DNA from: Ferrimonas marina
GTDB taxonomy: Bacteria; Pseudomonadota; Gammaproteobacteria; Enterobacterales; Shewanellaceae
Reading direction: 5' to 3'
DNA: 64,000 nucleotides
NCBI RefSeq assembly: GCF_900129905.1
Contig: NZ_FQXG01000006.1
Location: forward strand, 20,580 to 84,579
This document shows, piece after piece, positions 1-9,338 of the stretch. The notes under the pieces were generated by a model that was given only the letters and a program-made list of their open reading frames with translations, had not been told where the DNA came from and searched no databases. The position numbers and the translations under genes are program-made. Within the stretch, counting starts at the first letter, position 1. Each line of letters starts with the position of its first letter.

Positions 1-1035
1 GAGCAGGCCGAGGCCGCGCGCCTGGAGGCCGAGCGTGTTGCCGCCGAGCAGGCCGAAGCCGATCGTCTGGCCGCGGAGAAAGCCGAGGCAGAGCAGGCGA
101 GTGACGACAAAAAGCCGGGCTTCTTTGCCCGTCTGAAGGCCGGCCTGCGCCGGACCAGCGAGAATATCGGCGGTGGCTTCGTTGCCCTGTTCAAGGGCAA
201 GAAGATCGACGATGAGCTGTTCGAAGAGCTCGAGACCCAGCTGCTGCTGGCGGACGTTGGCATCGAGACCACCACCCGCATCATCGACAACCTCACCGAC
301 AAGGCCGACTACGGCGATCTGAAGGACTCCGATGCCCTGTTTAGCCAGCTCAAGAGCGAGCTGAGCCAAACCCTGAGCAAGGTGGATCAGCCCCTGGTGG
401 TGGAGAACCCGGATGGCCCCTTCGTGATCCTGATGGTCGGGGTCAATGGCGTGGGCAAGACCACCACCATCGGCAAGCTGGCCAAGCAGTTCCAGGCCGA
501 GGGCAAGAGCGTGATGCTGGCCGCCGGTGACACCTTCCGCGCCGCGGCGGTGGAGCAGCTGCAGGTGTGGGGTGAGCGTAATGATATCCCGGTGATCGCC
601 CAGCACACCGGCGCTGACAGCGCCTCGGTGCTGTTTGATTCACTCCAGGCCGCCAAGGCCCGCGGCGTCGATGTGTTGATCGCCGACACCGCAGGTCGAT
701 TGCAGAACAAGGCGCATCTGATGGAGGAGCTGAAGAAGATCGTCCGGGTGATGCGCAAGCTGGACGTCAAGGCTCCCCACGAAGTGATGCTGACACTGGA
801 CGCCAGCACCGGCCAGAACGCCATCAGCCAGGCCCAGCTGTTCAACGAAGCGGTGGGCCTGACCGGCCTGACCCTGACCAAGCTGGATGGCACCGCAAAA
901 GGCGGCGTGATCTTCGCCTTAGCGGATAAGTTTGGTATACCAGTACGTTATATCGGCGTTGGTGAAGGAATTGACGATCTGCGTCCGTTCGACAGCGACG
1001 CCTTCATCGACGCCCTCTTCAGCGAACAAGAGTAG
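1..1035 (+). CDS. ftsY: Signal recognition particle receptor FtsY (5' partial)
   Basis: This SRP-family GTPase docks SRP-ribosome complexes at the inner membrane for co-translational insertion. The frame is open from base 1, so the start lies outside the window and the last 344 residues are visible. The first 40 or so visible residues are an Ala/Glu-rich charged stretch typical of the gammaproteobacterial FtsY A-domain. The NG domain follows, with P-loop GVNGVGKTT (visible residues about 147-155), DTFRAAAVEQL from about 177, DTAGR near 229 and TKLDGTAKGG near the end. ftsE begins 12 bp downstream, giving the usual ftsYEX cluster. Identification is secure; only the N-terminus is missing. Confidence 0.97.
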   Translation, partial: EQAEAARLEAERVAAEQAEADRLAAEKAEAEQASDDKKPGFFARLKAGLRRTSENIGGGFVALFKGKKIDDELFEELETQLLLADVGIETTTRIIDNLTDKADYGDLKDSDALFSQLKSELSQTLSKVDQPLVVENPDGPFVILMVGVNGVGKTTTIGKLAKQFQAEGKSVMLAAGDTFRAAAVEQLQVWGERNDIPVIAQHTGADSASVLFDSLQAAKARGVDVLIADTAGRLQNKAHLMEELKKIVRVMRKLDVKAPHEVMLTLDASTGQNAISQAQLFNEAVGLTGLTLTKLDGTAKGGVIFALADKFGIPVRYIGVGEGIDDLRPFDSDAFIDALFSEQE

Positions 1036-1046
1036 CCAACAGCGCC

Positions 1047-1718
1047 ATGATCCAGTTTGAGCAGGTCAGTAAGGTCTATCCCGGTGGGCGCAACGCCCTG
1101 GACAACGTCAGTTTTCATGTTAAGCCCGGTGAGATGGCCTTTCTCACCGGCCACAGTGGCGCCGGGAAGAGTACCCTGCTCAAGCTGATCACTGCCATTG
1201 AACGGCCGACTCTGGGCAAGGTCACCATCAATGGTGCCGATGTTGGGGCGCTCAAGCGCCAGCAGGTGCCCTTCCTGCGTCGCAGCATCGGCATCATCTT
1301 CCAGGATCACAACCTGCTGATGGACCGCAGCGTCTACGACAACGTGGCCCTGCCGCTGCTAATCGAAGGCTTTGCCGAGCGGGAGATCGGCATGCGGGTG
1401 GAGGCGGCCCTGGATATGGTGGGGCTGGCGGACAAGATCGCCTACTCGCCGACCCAACTGTCCGGCGGTGAACAGCAGCGAGTGGGGATCGCCCGGGCGG
1501 TGGTGGCCAGGCCGGCGCTGCTGCTGGCGGATGAGCCCACCGGTAACCTGGATCCCAAGCTGTCGATGGAGATCCTGCGGCTGTTCGAAACCTTCAACAG
1601 CGCTGGCACCACGGTGCTGATCGCCACCCACGATCTGGGCCTGATCGCGCGGATGCGCTACCGCACCCTGACCCTGAAACAGGGTCGGATGATCAGTGCT
1701 GACGAGGTGGCCGCATGA
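1047..1718 (+). CDS. ftsE: Cell division ATP-binding protein FtsE
   Basis: FtsE is the ABC ATPase that, with FtsX, couples the cytoplasmic divisome to periplasmic murein hydrolase activation through EnvC. The 223 residues match the family length. Visible motifs are Walker A GHSGAGKST (about 36-44), the signature LSGGEQQR and Walker B LLLADEPTGNLDP. The stop overlaps the ftsX ATG (ATGA), which implies translational coupling. The partner envC is encoded about 4 kb downstream on the other strand. Confidence 0.97.
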   Translation: MIQFEQVSKVYPGGRNALDNVSFHVKPGEMAFLTGHSGAGKSTLLKLITAIERPTLGKVTINGADVGALKRQQVPFLRRSIGIIFQDHNLLMDRSVYDNVALPLLIEGFAEREIGMRVEAALDMVGLADKIAYSPTQLSGGEQQRVGIARAVVARPALLLADEPTGNLDPKLSMEILRLFETFNSAGTTVLIATHDLGLIARMRYRTLTLKQGRMISADEVAA

Positions 1719-2668
1719 ACCTGAAGCGACGCAAGCTGCCGTTGGGGCAGCGTATGGTCAGCTTCCTGGCGCAGCACCTGCGCCAGCTGCTGGCCAGCCT
1801 CGGTGAGCTGTGGCGCACCCCGATGACCTCGCTGATGACCCTGCTGGTGCTGGGCTTCAGCCTCAGCCTGCCGGCGCTGCTGCTGGTGCTGGCCAACAAC
1901 GCCGCAAAGGTGGAGCAGCAGTGGCACAGCGCCGCGGAGATCAACCTGTTCCTGCAGATGGACCTGGCAGAATCGCGTCAGCAGGCACTGGTGACCCGCC
2001 TGCGGGGTATGCCGGAGCTGATCGAGGTGCAGTGGCAAAGTGCCGATGCGGCGTTAGAGGAGTTTCGCCAGAACGCCCAGTTCGGCGATGCCCTGGCCTA
2101 CCTGGACGACAACCCGCTGCCGGCGGTGATCCGGGTGTTGCCGTCGGCTCGCCACAGTGGCGCCGAGGCCGCCCGCAGTCTGAGGGATCGTCTGGCCGGT
2201 GAGCCAGAGGTGGCGCTGGCCCGGCTGGATCTGGACTGGCTGCAACGACTGGAAGCGCTCACTGCCACCGGCCGTCAGGCGGGTGCCGCGCTGGGGTTGT
2301 TGCTGCTGGTGGCGGTGGTGCTGATCACCGCCAATACCATCCGCCTGTCGATCATGCAGCGCAGCGACGAGATCCGGGTGATGAAGCTGGTGGGGGCCAC
2401 CGAGGGCTTTATTCGTCGCCCCTTCCTCTACGGCGGCCTTTGGCTGGGACTGCTGTCAGCGCTGCTGGCGCTGGTGCTGGTTAACGCCATGCTGGTGTGG
2501 CTCGACGGTGCCATGGCGCAGCTGCTGAGTCTCTACCGCAGCCAGTTCCGCCTCGATGGGCTGTCGGCGCAGCAGGGCAGCGGCCTGATGCTGGGGGCCT
2601 GCCTGCTGGGTTGGCTGGGGGCCTACCTGTCGGTACGCCGTCATCTGCGTGCCATCGAGCCGCAGTAG
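1715..2668 (+). CDS. ftsX: Cell division permease-like protein FtsX
   Basis: FtsX is the membrane subunit of FtsEX and signals to EnvC during septation. The 317 residues show an N-terminal cytoplasmic arm, a first membrane helix at about 35-55 (PMTSLMTLLVLGF), a periplasmic domain from about 60 to 180, then three further hydrophobic helices. The cytoplasmic loop has the family stretch IMQRSDEIRVMKLVGAT. The start overlaps the end of ftsE by 4 bp. Confidence 0.96.
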   Translation: MNLKRRKLPLGQRMVSFLAQHLRQLLASLGELWRTPMTSLMTLLVLGFSLSLPALLLVLANNAAKVEQQWHSAAEINLFLQMDLAESRQQALVTRLRGMPELIEVQWQSADAALEEFRQNAQFGDALAYLDDNPLPAVIRVLPSARHSGAEAARSLRDRLAGEPEVALARLDLDWLQRLEALTATGRQAGAALGLLLLVAVVLITANTIRLSIMQRSDEIRVMKLVGATEGFIRRPFLYGGLWLGLLSALLALVLVNAMLVWLDGAMAQLLSLYRSQFRLDGLSAQQGSGLMLGACLLGWLGAYLSVRRHLRAIEPQ

Positions 2669-2689
2669 CCTGCCCGACCCGCAACCACA

Positions 2690-2718
2690 GGAACTTTGCT
2701 AGCCTGATTGGGGTCTGA
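2690..2718 (+). promoter_or_regulatory. Sigma-E-like promoter of rpoH
   Basis: GGAACTT at 2690-2696 and TCTGA at 2714-2718 are separated by 17 bp. From memory this resembles the sigma-E-dependent P3 promoter of E. coli rpoH (GAACTT, about 16 bp, TCTGA). It lies 22 bp after ftsX and about 78 bp before the rpoH ATG. The spacer is 1 bp longer than usual, so this is a motif match, not proof. Confidence 0.6.
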
Positions 2719-2795
2719 ACCGTGCTTGTGCGCGGATACCCCTGTCTGCGGTGGTCGTGATAGACTGCCGATCCTATTCGAATTCGAGGTACTTG

Positions 2796-3656
2796 ATGAG
2801 CGACGCCAGTCAGAACATGGCATTGATGGTGGTGCCCCAGGGGCACGGCAGCCTGGAGAGCTACATCCAGGGTGTGAACGCCATTCCGATGCTGTCTCTG
2901 GAGGAGGAGCAATACCTGGCTCGTCAAGTCAGCGGCGGCGATATCGACGCGGCTAAGCAGCTGATCATGTCCCACCTGCGCTTCGTGGTGCACATCGCCC
3001 GCAGCTACTCCGGCTATGGCCTGCCCCAGGCGGATCTAATCCAGGAGGGCAACATAGGCCTGATGAAGGCGGTGAAGCGGTTCGATCCCGATGTCGGGGT
3101 GCGCCTGGTCTCCTTCGCGGTGCACTGGATCAAGGCGGAGATCCACGAATACGTGCTGAAGAACTGGCGCATCGTTAAGGTGGCGACCACCAAGGCCCAG
3201 CGTAAGCTTTTCTTTAACCTCAGAAAGGCCAAGAAACGTCTGGGCTGGTTCAGCGCCGAAGAGGTCTCCAACGTGGCGTCGGAGCTGGGGGTCAGTGAGA
3301 AAGAGGTGATGGAGATGGAGGCTCGGTTGTCCGCCCAGGATGCCGCCTTTGATCTGTCGCCGGACCAGGACGACGACGACGGTGGCTATGCCCCGGCGCT
3401 CTACCTGGAGGATCACAGCTCCAACCACGCCGAGGTGATCGAGGCGGCGGATTGGGAGCAGCAGTCCCAGGATCGCCTGCTGGCGGCGATGAACACCCTG
3501 GATGACCGCAGCCGGGACATCCTGCGGGCGCGCTGGCTGGAGGAGCCGAAGGCGACCCTGCAGGAGCTGGCGGATCGCTACCAGGTGTCGGCGGAGCGGA
3601 TCCGCCAGCTGGAGAAAAACGCCATCAAGAAGCTGAAAAGCGCCATGGATGGGTGA
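2796..3656 (+). CDS. rpoH: RNA polymerase heat-shock sigma factor RpoH (sigma-32)
   Basis: RpoH directs transcription of heat-shock chaperones and proteases. I chose ATG 2796 over an in-frame GTG at 2751 because GAGGT precedes it and the resulting 286 residues match the usual 284 or so. Region 2 ([19 protein letters not shown]), the sigma-32-specific RpoH box [17 protein letters not shown] from about residue 135, and the C-terminal region 4 helix-turn-helix ([20 protein letters not shown]) are all present. It follows ftsX in the same orientation, as in many gammaproteobacteria, but has its own apparent sigma-E-type promoter. Confidence 0.97.
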   Translation: MSDASQNMALMVVPQGHGSLESYIQGVNAIPMLSLEEEQYLARQVSGGDIDAAKQLIMSHLRFVVHIARSYSGYGLPQADLIQEGNIGLMKAVKRFDPDVGVRLVSFAVHWIKAEIHEYVLKNWRIVKVATTKAQRKLFFNLRKAKKRLGWFSAEEVSNVASELGVSEKEVMEMEARLSAQDAAFDLSPDQDDDDGGYAPALYLEDHSSNHAEVIEAADWEQQSQDRLLAAMNTLDDRSRDILRARWLEEPKATLQELADRYQVSAERIRQLEKNAIKKLKSAMDG

Positions 3657-3689
3657 GCCTTTTAAGGCTAACTAATTGAATTGAAAAGC

Positions 3690-3718
3690 ACGGGCCCGAT
3701 TGGGCCCGTTGCTGTTTG
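3690..3718 (+). terminator. Rho-independent terminator after rpoH
   Basis: ACGGGCCC (3690-3697) pairs with GGGCCCGT (3702-3709) across a 4-nt loop and is followed by TGCTGTTT. The T-tract is modest. Confidence 0.65.
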
Positions 3719-3727
3719 GAGCCCATT

Positions 3728-3985
3728 ATGCAGTGTCGTCTTGGCTGCGGTGCCTGTTGCATCGCCCCATCCATCACCTCGCCGATACCCGGCATGCCCC
3801 GAGGCAAGCCGGCCGGGGTGCGCTGTGCCCAGCTGGATGACCATAACCTGTGCCGGCTCTTCGGTCAGCCGGAGCGCCCGGCGGTGTGCAGCCAGTTTAA
3901 GCCGGATGCCGTGGTGTGCGGTGGCTCTAATGCGCAGGCGCTTGCTGTGCTGTCTGAACTGGAAGCGGCAACCCTGCGGGCCTGA
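3728..3985 (+). CDS. YkgJ-type cysteine-cluster protein
   Basis: This 85-residue protein begins MQCRLGCGACC, the cysteine cluster of the YkgJ/YeiW-type putative Zn or Fe-S binding family, with further Cys at CAQL, CRLF, VCSQF and VVCGG. ATG 3728 is preceded by GGAG; an in-frame TTG at 3716 is less likely. Its 3' end overlaps the convergent yibQ gene by 59 bp. The family's biochemical role is unknown. Confidence 0.8.
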   Translation: MQCRLGCGACCIAPSITSPIPGMPRGKPAGVRCAQLDDHNLCRLFGQPERPAVCSQFKPDAVVCGGSNAQALAVLSELEAATLRA

Positions 3986-4724
3986 CCAGGCGCGACACCG
4001 GCACCAGCGTCACCCCCTGCTGCGCCAACGCCGGCAAGGCCTCCTGCAGGAACGCCAGTGTTGAAGGATAGGGGTGACCGATCACCACCACCTGACCCCG
4101 GCTTTGTGCCAGGCTCACCGCCTGGCGCCATTGTCGCTCGATGATCATCCGCCCCGGCATGGGGTCGAGGAACACATCCCGTTTGATGCTGGCTACGCCG
4201 GCGGCCTCAGCCTGGTAGTAGGCCTGGCTGTCCGGGGTAGTGAGGCTGTCGACAAAGAAGCGGTTGCCCTGCTGCAGTTCGGCCATCACCCAGGCCATCA
4301 CCTCTGAGTCCGGGGTGATGGCGCTGCCCATATGGTTGTTGACCCCGCTGGTGAAGGGGATGTCCGCCAATGCCTTCTTAACCCGGTAGCTCACCTGCCA
4401 GGCATCCTGGTCCGGACCGATGGCCCAGGGGCCCGGGTCTTTAGGGCCGCGGGTGGCCATGGGCAGGTGCAGCATGGTCTCCCGCCCCTGGCGCCAGGCT
4501 TTGAGTGCCAGCTCACGCCCGTAAGGGGTGTGGGGCAGGAAGGAGAGGGTGACGTCGGTGGGCAGGGCGAAGGCGGCGCGGTCCGAGGCACGGGCACCGA
4601 TGTCATCGATGATCAGGGCGATCTGGCCAGCGGACGCTGGCCAGGTAAAGAGCAGCAGAAGCAACAGCCAAATGCGCGGTTCAGGGGTGCAGCAGGTCGT
4701 ACGCCGCATAGAGCTGTTGGTCAT
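3927..4724 (-). CDS. yibQ: Divergent polysaccharide deacetylase, YibQ family
   Basis: This 265-residue secreted protein has a short charged N-terminus, a hydrophobic signal segment (about 17-31, IWLLLLLLFTWPASA) and the family start IALIIDDIGARASD. The conserved stretch HLPMATRGPKDPG and the segment GVNNHMGSAIT follow. The fold is NodB-like; for E. coli YibQ the substrate is not established. The start overlaps the end of the upstream S41 peptidase by 44 bp. GGAAGG directly before ATG 4724 supports that start, though Met-6 (4709) is possible. Envelope neighbours (EnvC, S41 protease) suggest a peptidoglycan or periplasmic role, by inference. Confidence 0.88.
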   Translation of the reverse strand: MTNSSMRRTTCCTPEPRIWLLLLLLFTWPASAGQIALIIDDIGARASDRAAFALPTDVTLSFLPHTPYGRELALKAWRQGRETMLHLPMATRGPKDPGPWAIGPDQDAWQVSYRVKKALADIPFTSGVNNHMGSAITPDSEVMAWVMAELQQGNRFFVDSLTTPDSQAYYQAEAAGVASIKRDVFLDPMPGRMIIERQWRQAVSLAQSRGQVVVIGHPYPSTLAFLQEALPALAQQGVTLVPVSRLVRPAGLPLPVQTAQQAPAH

Positions 4725-5868
4725 CCTTCCATGTCTCTAACTCCTTAATGTTGTTAACTATATCTTCAAGTTCGTGGTCTGCCAAAGGGATCGCCAGATC
4801 CGGCTCTATGCCCACCTCATCGATAAAGCGTCCATCCGGAGTGGCGTAGCGGGCGGTGGTGAGCTTGATGGCGCCGCCCGGCTCCAGCAGTGGGATCAGC
4901 GACTGCACCGTGCCCTTGCCGTAGGAGCGCTCACCCACCAGGGTGGCGCGCTGATGGTCCTGCAGGGCACCGGCCAGGATCTCGGCGGCGGAGGCGCTGC
5001 CCTGGTTGATCAGCACCACCACAGGGACAGTGCCAAACAGGTTGTATTCGGTGGCCAGGTAGCGCTGGTTGGCGTCGAGGTAGCGTCCGTGGGTGGTGAC
5101 GATCACCCCCTCGGTGAGGAACATATCCGCCACCTCCACCGCCGCATCCAGCAATCCGCCGGGGTTATTGCGCAGGTCCACCACCAGGCCCGACAACGGC
5201 TGCAGTTGCAGCTCTCGGGCGGCCAGCCGGACCTCCTGGGCGGTGCGCTGGTTGAAGCTGGCGATCCTCAGGTAGCCCACCTGCTCTGGCAGGGCAGCGC
5301 TTTCGCTGGTGTGGATCTCGATCTGGGAGGGGGCGAGGCGAAACTCCAGTGGCTGCTCGGCACTGCGCCGTTGCAGCACCACCTGCAGGTCTCTATCCTC
5401 CTGGCTGGCTTGCTTGATGTAGGCCACCAGTGGATCGAGGTTGCGCGGCTCCACCTTGAGTTCGTCCACCTGCAGCAGGATGTCGCCGGGCAGCACCCCG
5501 GCCGCCTCGGCGGCGGAGCCCATCAGCGGGGTGATCACCCGGATGTGGTCATCATCCACCGCCACCTCCAGGCCATAGCCGTAGTAGTGGCCCTGATTGT
5601 TCTCCCGCAGCAGGTCGAGGGTTTGGGTATTGAGGTAGCTGGAGTGGGGATCGAGTACCTCCAGCATCCCTTTCAGGGCGCCGTCGAGCAGGGCCTGACG
5701 GTCGACGGTGTCGACATAGTAGGCATCGATAAGCTGTTCCACCGCGAACAGCAGTTGGCGGGTGTCGTCCTGGGTCGGCGCTGTCTCATCCCTGTGATGC
5801 TCCTGCTGGGCCAGCACCGAGGTGATGACCAGCAGAAGGCCGAGCAGCAAGGGGAACCGCCTTGGCAT
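4681..5868 (-). CDS. S41 family carboxyl-terminal processing peptidase
   Basis: This periplasmic serine protease of the CtpA/Prc type has 395 residues. It shows a signal peptide (about 1-20), an N-terminal helical part (FAVEQLIDAYYVD, LDPHSSYL), a PDZ domain (about 95-180) and the S41 catalytic core. The Ser-Lys dyad can be read as S293 in SASAAEI and K318 in GERSYGKG, the 25-residue spacing known from Prc. It sits between envC and yibQ, an arrangement also common in Vibrio and Shewanella. An adaptor-controlled role in peptidoglycan hydrolase turnover is plausible but unproven. Confidence 0.93.
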   Translation of the reverse strand: MPRRFPLLLGLLLVITSVLAQQEHHRDETAPTQDDTRQLLFAVEQLIDAYYVDTVDRQALLDGALKGMLEVLDPHSSYLNTQTLDLLRENNQGHYYGYGLEVAVDDDHIRVITPLMGSAAEAAGVLPGDILLQVDELKVEPRNLDPLVAYIKQASQEDRDLQVVLQRRSAEQPLEFRLAPSQIEIHTSESAALPEQVGYLRIASFNQRTAQEVRLAARELQLQPLSGLVVDLRNNPGGLLDAAVEVADMFLTEGVIVTTHGRYLDANQRYLATEYNLFGTVPVVVLINQGSASAAEILAGALQDHQRATLVGERSYGKGTVQSLIPLLEPGGAIKLTTARYATPDGRFIDEVGIEPDLAIPLADHELEDIVNNIKELETWKDDQQLYAAYDLLHP

Positions 5869-5902
5869 GCGCCCTCCCTACCGAGCAGGGGGGCGTGAAA
5901 GA

Positions 5903-7030
5903 TCAGCTTTTTGCGAGGTAACCCTTAGGGTCCACCGCCCGCCCCCGGTGGCGTATCTCGAAGTATAGACCGGGTTTTTCCAGGCCACCGGAGTCGCCGG
6001 ACAGGGCCACAACCTCGCCCGCCTCCACCTGCTCGCCCACCTGTTTGAGCAGGGCCTGGGCGTGGCCATAGAGGCTGAGGTATTCGTCGCCGTGATCGAC
6101 CACCACCACCAGGCCGAAGCCACGCAGCCAGTCGGCAAACACCACCTGGCCGTTGCTGATCGCCTTGACCTCGCGGCCGGACGGGGCCGACAGCAGCCAG
6201 CCGTTCCAGGTCAGCTGACCCTGACGGCGACTGCCGAAGCCGGCGGAAAGGCGAGCGGGCAGAGGCCAGGGCAGTACCCCCTTCTGATCGCTCAAACCAT
6301 GATGGTGCTGGCTCTGTGCCAGCGCCTCCAGGGCTTGGCTAATGGCGGCCTCCAGCACGTCCCGGTTCTCCTCCAGCTGATCCAGCTGACGGCGATCCCG
6401 GCTCAGCCGCTGCTCCAGCTCACTCAGGGCCTGTTGCCGTGCCTGCTGGCGCTGTTGTAACTGCTTCCGATTGGCCAGCTGCTGCTGGTGCAACTGCTGC
6501 TGGCGGTCCCGCTCCTGGCGCTGGGCGGTGGTGACCTCTTCGAGGGCCTGCTGCGTCTGCTGCAGGTCTTCGATGGCGTCGATCCGGGCCTGGTTGAGGT
6601 ACTGGTAGTACACCATCATCCGCTCCAGGGTGGCCGGTTCGTCGCTGCCCAGCAGCAGCGCGGTATGGTCCTGCTCGCCGCTCATCCAGGCGGTGCGCAG
6701 CTGTGAGGCCAGGTGGGCCTGCTGCTCCGCCTGGGCCGCCTCAAGCTCACCACGGCGTTGCTCCAGCTCGCCCAGTTTGCGCTCGGACTGCTGTAGTGCC
6801 TGCTCGGAGCGGCGCAGACTAACGGCACTGTCGCTGACCGCTTTCTCCGCCTGGCGCAGCGACTTGAGCTGCTTGTCCTTGTCCACCTGGGCCTGGACCA
6901 GCCGAGATTGGCGCTGCTGGATCTCCTTACCCAGCTGCTCAAGCTCTTGCTGTTTGTCCGCCACCTCCTGCTCCGCCCAGGCAAGGGGCAGCAGCATCAG
7001 TGCGGACAGCAGGGCGGCAGGCCATCTCAT
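5903..7030 (-). CDS. envC: Murein hydrolase activator EnvC
   Basis: EnvC is a periplasmic coiled-coil and LytM protein that activates the amidases AmiA/B under FtsEX control. The 375 residues comprise a signal peptide (about 1-19), a long Gln/Glu/Arg-rich coiled coil (about 20-230) and a LytM/M23 domain (about 255-375). The LytM domain is catalytically degenerate: where active M23 enzymes have a metal-binding HxH near the end, this protein reads LYFEIRHRG with Tyr in the first His position, as in E. coli EnvC. It lies immediately downstream of gpmM in the same orientation. Confidence 0.95.
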   Translation of the reverse strand: MRWPAALLSALMLLPLAWAEQEVADKQQELEQLGKEIQQRQSRLVQAQVDKDKQLKSLRQAEKAVSDSAVSLRRSEQALQQSERKLGELEQRRGELEAAQAEQQAHLASQLRTAWMSGEQDHTALLLGSDEPATLERMMVYYQYLNQARIDAIEDLQQTQQALEEVTTAQRQERDRQQQLHQQQLANRKQLQQRQQARQQALSELEQRLSRDRRQLDQLEENRDVLEAAISQALEALAQSQHHHGLSDQKGVLPWPLPARLSAGFGSRRQGQLTWNGWLLSAPSGREVKAISNGQVVFADWLRGFGLVVVVDHGDEYLSLYGHAQALLKQVGEQVEAGEVVALSGDSGGLEKPGLYFEIRHRGRAVDPKGYLAKS

Positions 7031-7034
7031 CGGT

Positions 7035-8570
7035 TCAGTCCTTCAGGGTCACCAGCGGGGTGCCGGTCATCTCGTCCGGGATCGGCAGGCCCATCAGGTC
7101 CAGCATGGTGGGGGCGATGTCCGACAGGGCGCCACCCTGGCGTACCTGCCCTTGCCGACCAACGTAGATAAAGGGCACCGGCTCACTGGTGTGGGCGGTG
7201 TGGGCCTGACCGGTATTGGCGTCGGTCATCTGTTCGGCGTTGCCATGGTCTGCGGTGATCAGGCACTCACCACCGACCTGCTGCAGCGCAGTGACCACCC
7301 GGCCGATGCATTGATCCACCGCCTCGCAGGCCTTGACGGCAGCATCGAAGTCGCCGGTGTGGCCTACCATGTCACCATTGGGGTAGTTGCAGATGATGAC
7401 GTCGAAGTCGTTGGACTCGATGGCGGCGATCAGCTTATCGGTCAGCTCGGCGGAGCTCATCGCCGGGGCCAGATCATAGGTGGCGACCTTGGGGGAGTTG
7501 ATCAGGGTGCGCTGTTCGCCCTCGAAGGGCTGCTCTACCCCGCCGTTGAAGAAGAAGGTGACGTGAGCGTACTTCTCGGTCTCGCTGATCCGCAGCTGGG
7601 TCTTGTTCTGCTTCTCCAGCCACTCACCCAGGGTGTTACTCAGCTCGTTGGGCGGGAAGGCACAGGCGGTGTCGATGTCCGCCGCGTACTGGGTCAGCAT
7701 CACCATGCCCGCCAGGGTCGGGGTGGCCTGACGCGCAAAGCCGTCGAACGCCGGATCGGTGAAGGCCCGGGTCAGTTGACGGGCGCGGTCGGCACGGAAG
7801 TTCATAAAGATCAGGGCATCGCCATCCGCCAGCGGGGCGGCTTCGCCCACTCGGGTGGGAGCGACGAACTCGTCATTCTCATCCCGCTGGTAGGCCGCTT
7901 GCAGGCCGGCCACGGCGCTATCGGCGTGCTCGCTGGCCAGGCTTTGGGTCAGCAGGTTGTAGGCTTTCTCCACCCGCTCCCAGCGCTGATCCCGATCCAT
8001 GGCGTAGTAGCGACCAATCAAGCTGGCGATGCGGCCACAGCCCAGTTCGCTGAACAGGGCATCGAAGCGCTGCAGTGAGGCCTCGGCGCTGCGCGGCGGG
8101 GTGTCACGACCATCCAGGAAGGCGTGCAGGTAGACCTGCTTGGCACCGCGCTTTACCGCCATGCGCACCATCGCTTCGATGTGATCCTCATGGGAGTGCA
8201 CGCCGCCGGGGGAGAGCAGGCCCATGATGTGGACGGCGCCGCTTTGGCCCACCGCCGCATCCATTGCGGCCACCAGGGCCGGGTTGTGCTCAAACTCGCC
8301 GTCGTCGATCGCCTTGCCGATGCGGGTCAGCTCCTGGTACACCACCCGGCCGGCACCGATATTGATGTGGCCCACCTCGGAGTTGCCCATCTGGCCTGCT
8401 GGCAGACCCACGTCCAGTCCGGAGCCGGAGATCAGGCCCGAGGCGGATTGGGCAAACAGGCGATCCAGGTTGGGGGTATTGGCCGCGGCAATGGCGTTGT
8501 CCGGGGCGGCTTCGCGGGCGCCCCAGCCGTCGAGGATCAGCAGGGCGAGGGGTTTCTTTGCAACGGTCAT
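7035..8570 (-). CDS. gpmM: 2,3-bisphosphoglycerate-independent phosphoglycerate mutase
   Basis: This cytoplasmic Mn-dependent enzyme interconverts 3- and 2-phosphoglycerate in glycolysis. I place the start at ATG 8570 ([17 protein letters not shown]), preceded by AGGACTCGAC. The frame stays open to 8738, but the extra 56 residues do not look like the family. The 511 residues match the family. The catalytic Ser lies in [15 protein letters not shown], and metal-binding motifs include [17 protein letters not shown] and [11 protein letters not shown]. envC follows after only 4 bp, so the two are probably co-transcribed. Confidence 0.97.
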   Translation of the reverse strand: MTVAKKPLALLILDGWGAREAAPDNAIAAANTPNLDRLFAQSASGLISGSGLDVGLPAGQMGNSEVGHINIGAGRVVYQELTRIGKAIDDGEFEHNPALVAAMDAAVGQSGAVHIMGLLSPGGVHSHEDHIEAMVRMAVKRGAKQVYLHAFLDGRDTPPRSAEASLQRFDALFSELGCGRIASLIGRYYAMDRDQRWERVEKAYNLLTQSLASEHADSAVAGLQAAYQRDENDEFVAPTRVGEAAPLADGDALIFMNFRADRARQLTRAFTDPAFDGFARQATPTLAGMVMLTQYAADIDTACAFPPNELSNTLGEWLEKQNKTQLRISETEKYAHVTFFFNGGVEQPFEGEQRTLINSPKVATYDLAPAMSSAELTDKLIAAIESNDFDVIICNYPNGDMVGHTGDFDAAVKACEAVDQCIGRVVTALQQVGGECLITADHGNAEQMTDANTGQAHTAHTSEPVPFIYVGRQGQVRQGGALSDIAPTMLDLMGLPIPDEMTGTPLVTLKD

Positions 8571-8690
8571 GTCGAGTCCTTGAGCTGTCAGCTGGCAGGG
8601 TACCAAGAGTGTTAAGGGATACAAAACTGAAAGTTTACAACGAGATTTGCGCCATAGACCAGTCTGTCGCCAGGGAGTTTTGGCCGGACG

Positions 8691-8719
8691 CTGCAACCCG
8701 ATTCTTGTCAGGGTATACT
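8691..8719 (+). promoter_or_regulatory. Possible sigma-70 promoter of yibN
   Basis: CTGCAA (8691-8696), a 17-bp spacer and TATACT (8714-8719) lie about 50 bp before the yibN ATG in the divergent gpmM-yibN gap. The -35 is imperfect. Confidence 0.4.
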
Positions 8720-8768
8720 TGCTGCCCTTATTACACACTGGCTAGCAACCAAAAGCACAGGCAAATAT

Positions 8769-9206
8769 ATGACTGAGTTTATCGATTTTCTCTCCCGCAA
8801 CCCGATCTTGAGCCTGGCCTGGGTTGGCCTGGCTGCCCTGTTCATTGCCTCCCTGGTGAAGGGCAAGCTGAGCAAGGTGACCACAGTGGATCATCAGGGC
8901 GCGACTCAGTTGATCAACAAACAGGACGCCAAGGTGCTGGACGTGCGCAGCAACGACGAGTTCAAGAAGGGCCACATTGTGGACGCCCTGAACCAGCCGC
9001 TGTCTCAAATTAAAAATAATCAGTTGGGTGCGGTTGAAAAGTACAAGAACACCCCCATCATTGTGGTGTGCAACACCGGGATCAGCTCCAGCCAGGCGGC
9101 GTCCGCCCTGGTCAAGGCCGGCTTCGAACAGGTCTACAACCTGAAAGGCGGCATGACCGACTGGAACGCCGCAAACCTACCGGTGGTTAAAAAGAAGAAG
9201 CGCTGA
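8769..9206 (+). CDS. yibN: Membrane-anchored rhodanese-like protein YibN
   Basis: The 145 residues start with one membrane helix (about 13-30, LSLAWVGLAALFIASLV) followed by a rhodanese domain. The active-site loop is CNTGISSSQAA with the sulfur-accepting Cys near residue 101, and a typical rhodanese ending (GGMTDWNAANLPV) is present. The lysine-rich tail ends KKKKR. The gene precedes secB as in E. coli, but grxC, which lies between them there, is absent here. The physiological substrate is unknown. Confidence 0.92.
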   Translation: MTEFIDFLSRNPILSLAWVGLAALFIASLVKGKLSKVTTVDHQGATQLINKQDAKVLDVRSNDEFKKGHIVDALNQPLSQIKNNQLGAVEKYKNTPIIVVCNTGISSSQAASALVKAGFEQVYNLKGGMTDWNAANLPVVKKKKR

Positions 9207-9338
9207 GTTGAGCTCAGCCTGTCACGGGTGGTCTGTGTGAGGCCAAGGCCTACACAGCAGTTTTGACGGCCCTACGGGCGGTCGGATCGGCGAATGGATG
9301 CCCGACAAACCCAACGAGATACGAAAGGTATAAATACA

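Noticed and set aside
4774-5898. Long plus-strand open frame (374 codons) opposite the S41 protease
   Set aside because: High G+C makes long antisense frames common. The product is His/Gln/Leu-rich without domain motifs, whereas the minus strand has clear S41 motifs.
6630-8078. Plus-strand open frame of 482 codons across envC and gpmM
   Set aside because: It runs opposite two well-identified genes and encodes low-complexity sequence without motifs.
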